A stretch of 53,857 nt of DNA, taken from contig CALLOA010000131.1 in the NCBI GenBank assembly GCA_938005265.1, positions 1 to 53,857 on the forward strand, read 5' to 3'. Positions 16,037-24,442 of this stretch are shown here, in pieces. The notes under the pieces were generated by a model. The model made no database searches, was not told the DNA's origin, and saw only the letters and a program-made list of their open reading frames with translations. Positions within the stretch are counted from its first letter, which is position 1, and the number at the start of each line of letters is the position of its first letter. The position numbers were made by a program, and so were the translations under genes. The stretch is from an uncultured Granulosicoccaceae bacterium. Its GTDB lineage: Bacteria; Pseudomonadota; Gammaproteobacteria; Granulosicoccales; Granulosicoccaceae.

Positions 16037-17593
16037 TTGGCTGCAAAAACACCAAAAATCGCCGTAGCGGGTTTTCATCATGAAACCAATACCTTTGCTC
16101 CTTCAAAAACTCCCTATGAAGAATTTGTTAAAGACGATGGCTGGCCGGGACTGGTTGAAGGTGAGGCAGTTATCGATGCATTGGCTCCGCTGAATCTAGG
16201 CCTGGGTGGTTTTATCAACGCCAGCAGGGCGAAGCAATGGCAGCTTCTACCCATTCTTTGGTGCAATGCGGAACCGTTTGCCCATGTAACCGAGGATGCT
16301 TATGAGCGTATCGCTGGCAAAATAGTCGATCAAATAGGGGAGATTTATAACGATTCTGTGTCGTCATCGCTAGATGGAATCTATCTGTGCATGCATGGCG
16401 CTATGGTGGCTGAACACAGTGATGATGGCGAAGGCGAATTATTATCGCGTTTGCGTGCTGTTGTGGGTACCGCATTGCCTATTGTTGTGAGTCTGGATTT
16501 GCATGCCAACCTGACTCCGCGCATGTTTGAACTTGCCGATGGTTTGACGATTTTCAGAACCTACCCCCATGTGGATATGGCCGAGACCGGTGAAAGAGCA
16601 TTTGAATTGCTCGAACATATGATTACCCACTCATCCCGCCCGGCCAAGAGTTATCATCAAGTACCTTTCCTAATTCCCTTGCCATCGCAAGATACGGGTA
16701 GTTCGCCCTGCCGTGAAGTTTATGAGCAGGTCGCTGCGCTGCCGCAAGAGCAGGCAGAGGTTCTCAGTGTCGATTTCGCCTGTGGTTTTCCGCCTGCTGA
16801 TATTCCTGAATGTGGTGCCTCTGTCGTGAGCTATGCCCTGAGCCAGAATGCTGCTGATCAGGCGGCCAAAAGTATATTAAACACCGTTGTGGAGGCGGAG
16901 CAGCTGTTTGTCGCAGACATCCTGACTGCTGATGAAGCCGTGAAGAAAGCGATGACAGTGGCCGCCGAGTCTGCCTCGGCAGAAATGCAGGCATTGCCGG
17001 TGGTCATCGCGGACATCCAGGATAACCCGGGTGCCGGAGGCAGTGGTGATACCACGGGATTGCTGGCAGCACTGGTCAATAACAATGCCCGCAATGCTGT
17101 ACTGGCCTGTATCTGGGATCCGGTTTCCGCTGCCAGCTGCGTTGCGGCTGGTCGTGGATCCGAGCTTGCCTTGTCACTGGGTGGCAATAACGGGCCAGAG
17201 GGTGTTGTGCCGTTTGAGGCTGATTTCCGCGTAGAAGAAGTCACAGACGGACGGTTTGTCTGCCACGGACCGATGATGAAAGGCACTGAGGTGAAAATCG
17301 GCCCTACGGTTTTGCTATCGGTGAAATCAGATAATTGCGATGTGCAGGTAATCGTCAGTTCCGAACGTACACAGTGCCTTGATCAGGGTTTCTTGCGTCT
17401 AGTGGGTATCGAGCCTGTAAACAAGAGCATTATTTGTGTAAAGAGCACGGTGCATTTTCGCAATGATTTTGAATCCATTTCGAGTCATATTTTGCTGGCT
17501 GCCTGCCCTGGTGCTAATCCTTGCAATCTTGAAGAAATCAACTATACCAAGCTGCGCTCAAGTGTACGTTTGCCACGCTCTGCTACATCCTGA
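16037..17593 (+). CDS. M81-family metallopeptidase-like (MlrC/microcystinase C-like) protein
   Basis: A full-length (518 residues) M81 protein: an N-terminal DUF1485-type metal domain, starting 'KIAVAGFHHETNTFAP' with 'YLCMHGAM', 'VVSLDLHANL' and 'RTYPHVDM' providing His/Asp metal ligands, followed by the MlrC C-terminal domain from about residue 320 ('IADIQDNPGAGGSGDT'). MlrC finishes microcystin breakdown in Sphingomonas, but most homologues occur in organisms with no link to microcystin and probably hydrolyse other amides. The start is TTG 16037 with GGAG (16025-16028) 8 nt upstream; no ATG fits. It follows the dehydroquinase-like gene closely. Substrate unknown. Confidence 0.88.
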   Translation: MAAKTPKIAVAGFHHETNTFAPSKTPYEEFVKDDGWPGLVEGEAVIDALAPLNLGLGGFINASRAKQWQLLPILWCNAEPFAHVTEDAYERIAGKIVDQIGEIYNDSVSSSLDGIYLCMHGAMVAEHSDDGEGELLSRLRAVVGTALPIVVSLDLHANLTPRMFELADGLTIFRTYPHVDMAETGERAFELLEHMITHSSRPAKSYHQVPFLIPLPSQDTGSSPCREVYEQVAALPQEQAEVLSVDFACGFPPADIPECGASVVSYALSQNAADQAAKSILNTVVEAEQLFVADILTADEAVKKAMTVAAESASAEMQALPVVIADIQDNPGAGGSGDTTGLLAALVNNNARNAVLACIWDPVSAASCVAAGRGSELALSLGGNNGPEGVVPFEADFRVEEVTDGRFVCHGPMMKGTEVKIGPTVLLSVKSDNCDVQVIVSSERTQCLDQGFLRLVGIEPVNKSIICVKSTVHFRNDFESISSHILLAACPGANPCNLEEINYTKLRSSVRLPRSATS

Positions 17594-17738
17594 TGTTTTT
17601 TGCCAGGTCAAACCAGGCACGGCTAGCCGGTTACGCTGCTTGAAACTATGTAGTCGTGGTGTTTTGGGAGGCGCTACCGGGCAATCTGTTTTAACGGTCA
17701 AAGCGTAAAGCTATCAACCCCTAGCAATCAGGTAAAAA

Positions 17739-18344
17739 ATGATTTTACTGCCGGTCTGTCGAGCATTTCTGTTTCATATTCGCGATGTGCTGCTGTCGCG
17801 TCGATCCGCATTGCCTGTAATTTCGCTGCTTCCAGTGCTTGTCATCAGTGGCTGTGGTTCAACGTCGATAAAAGGCCCGGATTACCTGACGCAGACACCG
17901 GCGTTGGATATCGGCGAGTTTTTTGACGGCTCGGTCAAAGCCTGGGGCATAGTACAAAATCGAAAAGGCAAGGTTGTTCAACGTTTCACCGCGACTATAG
18001 AGGGAACCAGAACAGGCGACACACTGGTGCTTGATGAAACCTTTGAATATGGGTTTGGCGAAGGGCCTGCCACCCGGGTTTGGGAATTGAATCGTTTGTC
18101 AAACGGGCAGTGGAGCGGTAGTGCCAATGATGTATTTTCTGAAGCCAGTGGCGCGGAATACGGAAATGCCTTCAACTGGCGCTATCAGATGGACTTGCCC
18201 AGAGGTGATTCCGGCCGGACAGTCAGGGTATGGTTTGATGACTGGATATGGGCGATGGATGAAGATACTGTGGTGAATCGCTCATACATAAAGAAATTCG
18301 GTATTACTTTTGCCGAAGTGACTTTATTTATGCGTAAGCAATAG
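17739..18344 (+). CDS. DUF3833 lipoprotein
   Basis: The mature part shows the DUF3833 pattern 'FFDGSVKAWGIVQNRKGKVV' and 'WSGSANDVFSEA', with an acidic/aromatic 'WFDDWIWAMDEDTVVNRSYI' segment near the end. A lipobox (L-V-I-S-G-C, Cys39) ends a hydrophobic signal, so the protein is probably lipid-anchored and periplasm-facing. The family resembles lipocalin-like barrels of unknown function and is widespread in gammaproteobacteria. AGGTAAA lies just before ATG 17739. A thioesterase gene follows after 119 bases. Confidence 0.85.
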   Translation: MILLPVCRAFLFHIRDVLLSRRSALPVISLLPVLVISGCGSTSIKGPDYLTQTPALDIGEFFDGSVKAWGIVQNRKGKVVQRFTATIEGTRTGDTLVLDETFEYGFGEGPATRVWELNRLSNGQWSGSANDVFSEASGAEYGNAFNWRYQMDLPRGDSGRTVRVWFDDWIWAMDEDTVVNRSYIKKFGITFAEVTLFMRKQ

Positions 18345-18463
18345 TTTGTTAGTTGATTGCCGCCGCCAGGATAATACATCAGCCGCACTCCATTAAGGTC
18401 ATAATCTACTAACTGGTTTACTGCCGCTAGCCTGTCCGAGTCGCACTTCCCCCGGCTGATTTT

Positions 18464-19006
18464 ATGAAGCTTCTTCTGCGTTTTCTATTTCTTCTTGTTA
18501 CAGCTTCGCTACGCGATCGATGTAAGCCTCGTGGACCTTGCAGGTCTTCGTTCCGGGTCTACCCCAACGATCTGGATGTTAACGGGCATGTAAACAATGG
18601 CGTTTACTTAACCTATGCTGATCTTGGCAGAATTGATCTGCTGCTGCGGGCGGGTTACTTCAGGAAGATTCTTAAACGTGGCTGGTACCCTGTTGTGGTG
18701 GCCGAGACGATACGTTTCTATAAATCTCTGAAGCTATTCCAGCGCTTCACCATAGAAACCGAAGTGATTGGCTGGGATGAGAAGAATGTTTTAATCCAGC
18801 AACGATTCGAACGTAAAGGAGAATTGCTGGCGCTTGCTGTTATAAATGCAAGATTTCTTTCACGAAAAGGCGGCTCGGTGACGACCGCTGACCTTATGAC
18901 TTTTCTGGAAATAAGCGAGATGCCAGGTCCTCTGCCTGATTGGATAGAAGATTGGCGAAACGCAATCGAGGTAGCTGATTCGCAAATTCGCAAGCACGGC
19001 AAGTAA
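18464..19006 (+). CDS. Acyl-CoA thioesterase, hotdog fold (4HBT-like)
   Basis: A 180-residue hotdog-fold protein. The conserved segment 'VYPNDLDVNGHVNNGVYLTYADLGR' contains the Asp and the His/Asn-rich turn typical of 4-hydroxybenzoyl-CoA thioesterase-like enzymes, which hydrolyse acyl-CoA thioesters. The first about 17 residues are hydrophobic (LLLRFLFLLVTASL), which may be a membrane-associating segment or a start set too far upstream. No strong ribosome site precedes ATG 18464. Specificity unknown. Confidence 0.8.
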   Translation: MKLLLRFLFLLVTASLRDRCKPRGPCRSSFRVYPNDLDVNGHVNNGVYLTYADLGRIDLLLRAGYFRKILKRGWYPVVVAETIRFYKSLKLFQRFTIETEVIGWDEKNVLIQQRFERKGELLALAVINARFLSRKGGSVTTADLMTFLEISEMPGPLPDWIEDWRNAIEVADSQIRKHGK

Positions 19007-19170
19007 CATAAGAGCCGCATTTATGTCCGGCTTGAGATATTGATTTTGTTCAATTTTTACCGCTGTAAGCCGTATAAATGCAGTAACAAGCGTTGACTTT
19101 AATAATTCGTCCTATACTCAAAGGCTACTGTCCAGTTATCTGGAAATTGTTGAAAAGGTAAATTGCTGGC

Positions 19171-21327
19171 GTGTTTGATCGATTTATACAAGCTGCGCGA
19201 CCATTGTTTGGCGGAGCGCCCGGGGCTTTTCTGATTGAAAAGTCGCAGCCTATGCCTTCACCCGGTAGCCGATCTTGCTGCCGTACAGTGATCTCTGCGG
19301 TACTTACAGTGGCACTAGTACCAGTGGTGAACGCCGCGGTGCTGGGTGAAATGAATATCAGTTCTGCGCGTGGAGAGCACTTGCACGCTGAAATTGCAGT
19401 CGATGATGTCAAGGCGTCGGAAACTGCAAGTTTGTCTGTCAGTATTGCTGATGCTGCACTCTCCAGCGCTGCGGGCCTTGTTCAATCAGAAAATCTGCCA
19501 TACCTCTGGGCCGAGTTACGCCAGCGTGGTGATGATAGCTGGTACGTTCAATTGTTATCCAGCGAGCCTGTCTCGGACCCGTACAATGAAATCATTGTGG
19601 AGTTGGTATGGGATGGCGGTAGTTATTTGCGTGAGTATGCCTTGCGTTTTGGCGGCTCAACCCGCGTGGAAGAAAAGCAATTACCATTAACTGCCGCCTC
19701 TTCTGCGCCAGAAGTGAACGAAACTATTGCCCCAACTAGCACAAACCCGGCGGTAACGGCAGGTTCAGTCAATCCGCAATTAATACCTGTCAGCCGGGGT
19801 GATAATTTGCTGCAGATAGTGCGCGGCTTGCAACTTGCGCCAAATGTCTCACCAGAACAGGCCATGTGGGGTATTTACACAGCGAATACAGGTTCATTTT
19901 CTGGTTCACCTGATCAATTGCTGGCTGGTGTAACGCTGCAAATTCCTTCCATGCAGGTATTGGCACAGTTGTCTCAGCAAGCAGCCATAGCAGGTTTAAA
20001 GCAGCCTGCTGCTAATCCGATAGCAGTGCAGCAGGTAGAAGTTGAGGCAGACTCGCCTGCGGCGCAACAAGTGGTAACCACTGTTTCGTTACGTAACCCC
20101 TCCATACCGTTGTACCAGGAAGGCGCAGAACCCATTTCCAGTGCAGCCGGTGCTGGTGCGAACGCGAATGCTGAGGAAATAGAAGATACAGCAAATCTTT
20201 CTCTCACACGCGTAGTTAATACTGATTCTGTAAGTGGTGTGTTTACCAGGCAAGCCAGTCAAAGCCGTGTAGAACAGACACTGGAACAACTAAATGCTTC
20301 ACTTGCGGATGTGAAAGCCAACATTTCCGGAGTGGAAGACAGCGTTTCATCGCTGTCCGATAATCTTGGTAACAATGTTGGAAAAGTGCAAGAGTTAAGT
20401 TCGCTAATAACTCAACTGAACAACAATCAGGCACCAGCTACTGACAATGAAGCATTAACAACCGGAGACCTGGCATCTGCAAACGCTAATATTTCAGGCA
20501 GTGTGTCAGCTTTGGCCACAACAACCGATGCCGTGGCACCGGTTGCAGAACAGATTTCCGAAACAAACCGGCAAACAAGCAGTCGATGGTCTCATTACGT
20601 GCAATTATTTATGGATTCAACCTATTTTCGCAGTCTTGTACTGCTATCTTTGGGCTTGCTACTGGCGCTATTGCTGGTAACCAAGCAGTTACTGGCTCAA
20701 CGTCGTAAGACCAGACTGCTAAGCGCTGATCAACTTGCAAAGGATTCTTCTTCCAGCGAAACGAATGCCAGTCAAAATGGTAGTGGTAAAGTGTATTCGG
20801 CTAAAAGTATAGCCTCTGCTAAAGATCAACCGGGTGGCCCTTCCGTATTGCGTATGCAAGAGGAAGTGGTTGATGCCCCTACCGCACTTAGCTGGTTTCG
20901 TGAGCACCTGCGCAGTGGGCGGGTCAGTGAGCTAGACCTGGTACGTGCGCTGCGGCGCTACCCGAATCGCCAGGATCTGCGCCTGCGTTTGATGGAGCGA
21001 TACGCCAACCGTCAGGAAGTTGAGTCATTCGCTCAACTGGCGCGCGAGATGTTTCAGCTAACCCGGGGTAGAAACAAGGAATGGCCGCGTGCAATTCAGA
21101 TAGGGTTGGCGCTTGAGCTGGAGATGGAGGCGATGGAGCCTCATATGGCCAGGCCTTATGAGCCCATTGATTTTGGGATTGAGCGAGATATAGAAACACC
21201 TTACGCTGGGGATTCCACCCTGCAGTTTGCTGACCGCCGGCAACGAACGTCCCGCAAATCCCGAAACAAGCCGGCAGGTGAGAACTTGCAGCCTGATGTG
21301 ACGTTGGATAAGACCATCGCCATCTAG
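19171..21327 (+). CDS. FimV/HubP-type LysM protein
   Basis: A 718-residue envelope protein of the FimV family. It has a signal region, the FimV N-terminal domain starting 'VLGEMNISSARGEHLHAEI' (about 58-165), and a LysM peptidoglycan-binding motif starting 'VSRGDNLLQIVRGL' (about 206-259). A long Ser/Ala/Gln-rich stretch with a coiled coil near 365-415 follows, then one transmembrane helix (about 487-507) and a cytoplasmic C-terminal part with helical TPR-like segments ('ALRRYPNRQDLRLRLMERY'). FimV/HubP organises cell poles, twitching and type II secretion in gammaproteobacteria. The start at GTG 19171 is uncertain; ATG 19252 would place a signal peptide right at the N-terminus. The family's extreme C-terminal conserved domain looks shortened. 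Confidence 0.85.
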   Translation: MFDRFIQAARPLFGGAPGAFLIEKSQPMPSPGSRSCCRTVISAVLTVALVPVVNAAVLGEMNISSARGEHLHAEIAVDDVKASETASLSVSIADAALSSAAGLVQSENLPYLWAELRQRGDDSWYVQLLSSEPVSDPYNEIIVELVWDGGSYLREYALRFGGSTRVEEKQLPLTAASSAPEVNETIAPTSTNPAVTAGSVNPQLIPVSRGDNLLQIVRGLQLAPNVSPEQAMWGIYTANTGSFSGSPDQLLAGVTLQIPSMQVLAQLSQQAAIAGLKQPAANPIAVQQVEVEADSPAAQQVVTTVSLRNPSIPLYQEGAEPISSAAGAGANANAEEIEDTANLSLTRVVNTDSVSGVFTRQASQSRVEQTLEQLNASLADVKANISGVEDSVSSLSDNLGNNVGKVQELSSLITQLNNNQAPATDNEALTTGDLASANANISGSVSALATTTDAVAPVAEQISETNRQTSSRWSHYVQLFMDSTYFRSLVLLSLGLLLALLLVTKQLLAQRRKTRLLSADQLAKDSSSSETNASQNGSGKVYSAKSIASAKDQPGGPSVLRMQEEVVDAPTALSWFREHLRSGRVSELDLVRALRRYPNRQDLRLRLMERYANRQEVESFAQLAREMFQLTRGRNKEWPRAIQIGLALELEMEAMEPHMARPYEPIDFGIERDIETPYAGDSTLQFADRRQRTSRKSRNKPAGENLQPDVTLDKTIAI

Positions 21328-21454
21328 ATTATTTTAGTTTTAGCTTGTTCAGCTTGAAATGGGAAAGCTGTATGGGGCCATCGTTGATCGCGCGGTGGTT
21401 ATTCAGCGAGCGCTTCGTTTTCTTATCAGGAGAATTCCAAAAGTAAGCGCAAAT

Positions 21455-22138
21455 CTAATTTGCGAAAATCGTCAGTCCCACTGTCGCGCCGATTGCAATC
21501 AGGAGCAGCAGTACTACTCGTACTGCAGTAAATCGACCGCTGCGAACACGCACATGCAGTTTTTCATCGTAGATTGTTTCGCGGCGTCCCGATACGCGCT
21601 TGTATTGTTTTACCAAAGTGAACAGTGAAATCGGTATCAGGCCTAGCGCTATACCGTCAGTCCATACACCTATGTTGCGTTTCAGGTGCTTACCGAAATA
21701 AAGACGTTCTCCGCGACTACTGACGGCTTTCACACCAATAATCGCTTTGGCAGGTGTGTTGCTGAAAATCCCTGCAATTAGTGCATCCAGTAATAAGGCG
21801 ATCGGTAAGGAGACAAAAGCCACCATAATGAAAAGCAGCCAATCGCTGGTTATGCCAGCTGTCAATTGGCCGGAGGCCAGCAGAAGCAGGGTGCTCATCA
21901 CAAGCGGCATTTGCCATGAAAGGTCTAACAGACGTGCGAAGGCCCGCGGCCAGCGATTTAGCATCGAGCCGGAATAGCGGTGTTTTTCCCTTTTCTTTTC
22001 TTCACTCTTTCTGGAACTGGTGAGCTGCTTGCCCGAGTTCTCGCCCGCGGAGGACGGATGGGTGAGTGAGTCGTTGTCCGGGTCGTCCAGCTGAACGTCC
22101 AGTTGAACGTCCACAGTACCGTACTTGTTGGCAGACAT
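21455..22138 (-). CDS. RDD-family membrane protein
   Basis: A 227-residue protein with a polar, acidic N-terminus of about 60 residues followed by an RDD domain. 'RWPRAFARLLDLSW' supplies the conserved Arg and Asp, then come two helices, the conserved 'NTPAKAIIGVKAV' loop, a further amphipathic segment with 'LKRNIGVWTDG', and a final helix 'VVLLLLIAIGATVGLTIF'. RDD proteins are inner-membrane proteins, some of which act as ion/proton exchangers; function here unknown. It converges on the fimV-like gene. Confidence 0.82.
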   Translation of the reverse strand: MSANKYGTVDVQLDVQLDDPDNDSLTHPSSAGENSGKQLTSSRKSEEKKREKHRYSGSMLNRWPRAFARLLDLSWQMPLVMSTLLLLASGQLTAGITSDWLLFIMVAFVSLPIALLLDALIAGIFSNTPAKAIIGVKAVSSRGERLYFGKHLKRNIGVWTDGIALGLIPISLFTLVKQYKRVSGRRETIYDEKLHVRVRSGRFTAVRVVLLLLIAIGATVGLTIFAN

Positions 22139-22548
22139 ATTGTTCTGTTAGATAGATTTTACAGCGCGGGAAATCGTATCCCTTGCCGATTGACTTGGTA
22201 TGCAAATCGTCCTGTCTGCATTGAACGCTAACCCGTCCATACCAGTACGATAATTCTATCCTCCATAATCCAGATTGCAATGCGTCTTACCATCTTTTCG
22301 GAGCCGAAACTGTAGATGCTTGTTACTTTGCTGATAAGACAGCTACCTGATCAACAAATAAAGGCGACTAGCTTCTATAGCGGAGCGAGGCAACATTTTG
22401 CATTTTGCAAATCCATGCATAGCCGGCATAAGTGACCACATTCAAGGAATCCTGCTGACGTGACGATTACCTGTTGAGAGTTGAAGTGTCGTTGCCGTTT
22501 TCGAAAACGACAATTTCTGAATTGAATAAGACTTTTGTGAGCAAATCC
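22139..22548. other. Divergent intergenic region
   Basis: This gap separates the RDD gene (minus) and the GlyGly-CTERM gene (plus, start taken at 22549). An upstream in-frame start at 22474 exists but would put 25 polar residues before the signal peptide. I see no RNA gene or clear promoter. Confidence 0.4.
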
Positions 22549-23697
22549 ATGTCCTCAGCATACAACTATTCTGCATTAGAGTCAGGCTGCCTGAGCCGTT
22601 CACGGCAATGGCTGCTGGGTGCGTTTTTGGTTGTTGCAAGTCAGCAAGTGCTTGCGGATACTTATACCTACCAGGCCATCTCTGACTTTGAAGACATAAC
22701 AGCCGGTGAAGTGCCGTATTACATAGATACTGTTGCAGGTCGCAATGTGCTTGCGATTGATGCGGCCATTGTTGATTATCGGGAAAAGTTCGCCCGTGCT
22801 ACGACCATGTTCACCGGTGATTCCGGTACGTTTGATATCACCATTACCGCTTTGGGTGAGATTGATGGTGAAGGAGAATTCCGATTCCTGGTTAACGGTG
22901 AGGTTGTGGGATCAGCAGTCAATGAAAGAGTCGATGTTGACTGGGGCGAGCAGTTGCACGTCTTCCAGAATATAGAAATAGTTTCAGGTGATGAAATCAG
23001 CGTTGAGTCTGACGCCAGATCGAACGATCTGATACCTGAAAACGATGAATATGCTTTTGCGCGAGGGCGCTGGCGCGAATTGGAATTGGTTGCTGATGAT
23101 GCTGCCACGGCCAATCCAGTTACCACTAATCTTGCGGTCTCGGTCGCATCACAGCCTGAGCAGGCTGAACTGGGTGATCTTGTGGCAACGGTTGTCAGTG
23201 TTGCGAATATCGGAGTGAACAATGCAACTAATCCCCGGGTTTTTGTTAGCCCGGGTGCCGGTTTGCAGTTTGTAAGCGGTGATGGTTGCAGTATTGAAAC
23301 GTCAGATGGTGTGATCAGTTGTACGCTGGAAGAAGTTGCAGCTGCATCGGTGGCAGTATCGGGTTTGGCTTTTATTGCCACGGCGACCGGCAATACGTCC
23401 ATAACAGTGGAAGTTACTGCTGACCAGACTGATACTGACCCGTCAGATAATGAGGCTGTTGCTACGGTGGACATCGTCACCGGAGATAACCTCGAGACAC
23501 TTGCGTCCACCGCTGCCTCAGGCTTATCTGCAGTTACAATGTCTGCCACCGACAGCGAGACCGAACAGGCATCGGACACCCTCCAGAGCGCTGAAGCGTC
23601 GGGTTCTTCAGGTGGATCGGGCCGCCCTTCAATGGCTTTATTTTTGTTGTTGCTATTCAGCTTGCTGCCACGTTTCGGCAGGTTATGGCGCAACTGA
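22549..23697 (+). CDS. Exported DUF11-like repeat protein with GlyGly-CTERM-like tail
   Basis: The protein has a signal peptide ('WLLGAFLVVASQQVLA'), an N-terminal domain of about 180 residues that I do not recognise, and a DUF11/CARDB-like beta-sandwich ('VASQPEQAELGDLVATVVSV', then '..TVEVTADQTDTDPSDNEA'). A Ser/Thr-rich linker follows, and then a C-terminal tail made of a Gly/Ser-rich patch (SGSSGGSGRPS), a hydrophobic helix and basic residues (R-F-G-R-L-W-R-N). This tail resembles GlyGly-CTERM, the sorting signal cleaved by rhombosortase and often linked to type II secretion and surface anchoring. FimV, also tied to type II secretion in some genera, is encoded nearby. The protein's role is unknown. 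Confidence 0.7.
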   Translation: MSSAYNYSALESGCLSRSRQWLLGAFLVVASQQVLADTYTYQAISDFEDITAGEVPYYIDTVAGRNVLAIDAAIVDYREKFARATTMFTGDSGTFDITITALGEIDGEGEFRFLVNGEVVGSAVNERVDVDWGEQLHVFQNIEIVSGDEISVESDARSNDLIPENDEYAFARGRWRELELVADDAATANPVTTNLAVSVASQPEQAELGDLVATVVSVANIGVNNATNPRVFVSPGAGLQFVSGDGCSIETSDGVISCTLEEVAAASVAVSGLAFIATATGNTSITVEVTADQTDTDPSDNEAVATVDIVTGDNLETLASTAASGLSAVTMSATDSETEQASDTLQSAEASGSSGGSGRPSMALFLLLLFSLLPRFGRLWRN

Positions 23698-23772
23698 TTG
23701 TCTGACTACTTGCACACGGCGTCTGCTTGCCTGAAGATTTGTCATCCTTGGACATTGTAGTGGTTGGATCTT

Positions 23773-24297
23773 ATGAAAGGCAGCAGACCTGAGCAGGCCG
23801 TGCTCAGCAAAAATACGGATCTCTCCAAAACCGAAGATACCCGCCGGGTCATTGAGGGAATGGTTGACGGTTTGAATGATCATCGAATTCGTGACATTGG
23901 TGAATTTTTCTCGCAATCATTTCGCTGGATAGGCAATGCCGGATGCGGCTACAAGAACGGCCTGGAAGAATTTCAGGACAACTGGCAGAAGCCCTTTCAA
24001 GCTGCGTTTTCTGACAAGGTCTGCACGGACCAGGCACGTCTGTTCATGGGTGAATGGGCGTCAGCGTTCGGATCACAACAGGCAATTCACAGCGGTGAAT
24101 TCATGGGCATTGCGGCGACTGGCAAGCAGGTGGAAATTCGCTATATGGATTTCTGGAAAGTCGTCGACGGCAAGATCGTTGATAATTGGGTCATGGTAGA
24201 TTTTCCCCATGTATTGGCACAGCTGGGAGTCGATGTTTTCAACGGACAGGGTTGGGAGAAATTCGACACAGGGCAGCAAGAACCGCCAGCTCCTTAG
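23773..24297 (+). CDS. SnoaL-like / NTF2-fold protein
   Basis: A 174-residue soluble protein whose centre ('DIGEFFSQSFRWIGNAGCGYKNG', '..GKQVEIRYMDFWKVVDGKIVDNWVMVDFP') follows the SnoaL-like/ester-cyclase pattern of the NTF2 fold. The 'DFW...DGKI..NW.M.D' strand pair is the most telling part. Such proteins range from polyketide cyclases to uncharacterised catabolic enzymes. ATG 23773 is chosen; TTG 23764 in frame is an alternative. It is convergent with the chorismate-mutase-like gene, with a tandem repeat array between them. Confidence 0.78.
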   Translation: MKGSRPEQAVLSKNTDLSKTEDTRRVIEGMVDGLNDHRIRDIGEFFSQSFRWIGNAGCGYKNGLEEFQDNWQKPFQAAFSDKVCTDQARLFMGEWASAFGSQQAIHSGEFMGIAATGKQVEIRYMDFWKVVDGKIVDNWVMVDFPHVLAQLGVDVFNGQGWEKFDTGQQEPPAP

Positions 24298-24312
24298 AAT
24301 TGCAGCTTTAGA

Positions 24313-24434
24313 TGGGCGAGGTCACCTCTAGGTAAGCGAGGTCACCTTTAGGTAAGCGAGGTCGCCCTCGGGTAAGCGAGGTCATCTTTTAGGTAAGCGA
24401 GGGTGCCCTCGGGTAAACGAGGTCGCCCTCGGGC
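24313..24434. repeat. 20-bp tandem repeat array, about 6 copies
   Basis: Units begin GGTAAGCGAGGTC and continue with one of two tails, (A/G)CC(T/C)... ending TTTA or CTCG. They start at 24331, 24351, 24371, 24392 and 24412, with a diverged copy at 24313 and a partial one at 24432. One unit is 21 bp. Where the CTCG tail meets the next unit, CCTCG-GGTAAG-CGAGG can fold as a 5-bp hairpin (24366-24381). The array fills the gap between two convergent genes. There are no unique spacers, so it is not a CRISPR. Confidence 0.85.
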
Positions 24435-24442
24435 AGGCCTGT

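Noticed and set aside
16037..17593. Microcystin degradation gene mlrC in the strict sense
   Set aside because: Only the M81 family is supported; no mlrA, mlrB or mlrD accompanies it.
22776..23693. 305-residue minus-strand frame
   Set aside because: Antisense of the GlyGly-CTERM gene; low-complexity, no family.
24313..24434. CRISPR array
   Set aside because: The units are contiguous 20-21-mers without unique spacers and no cas genes are near.
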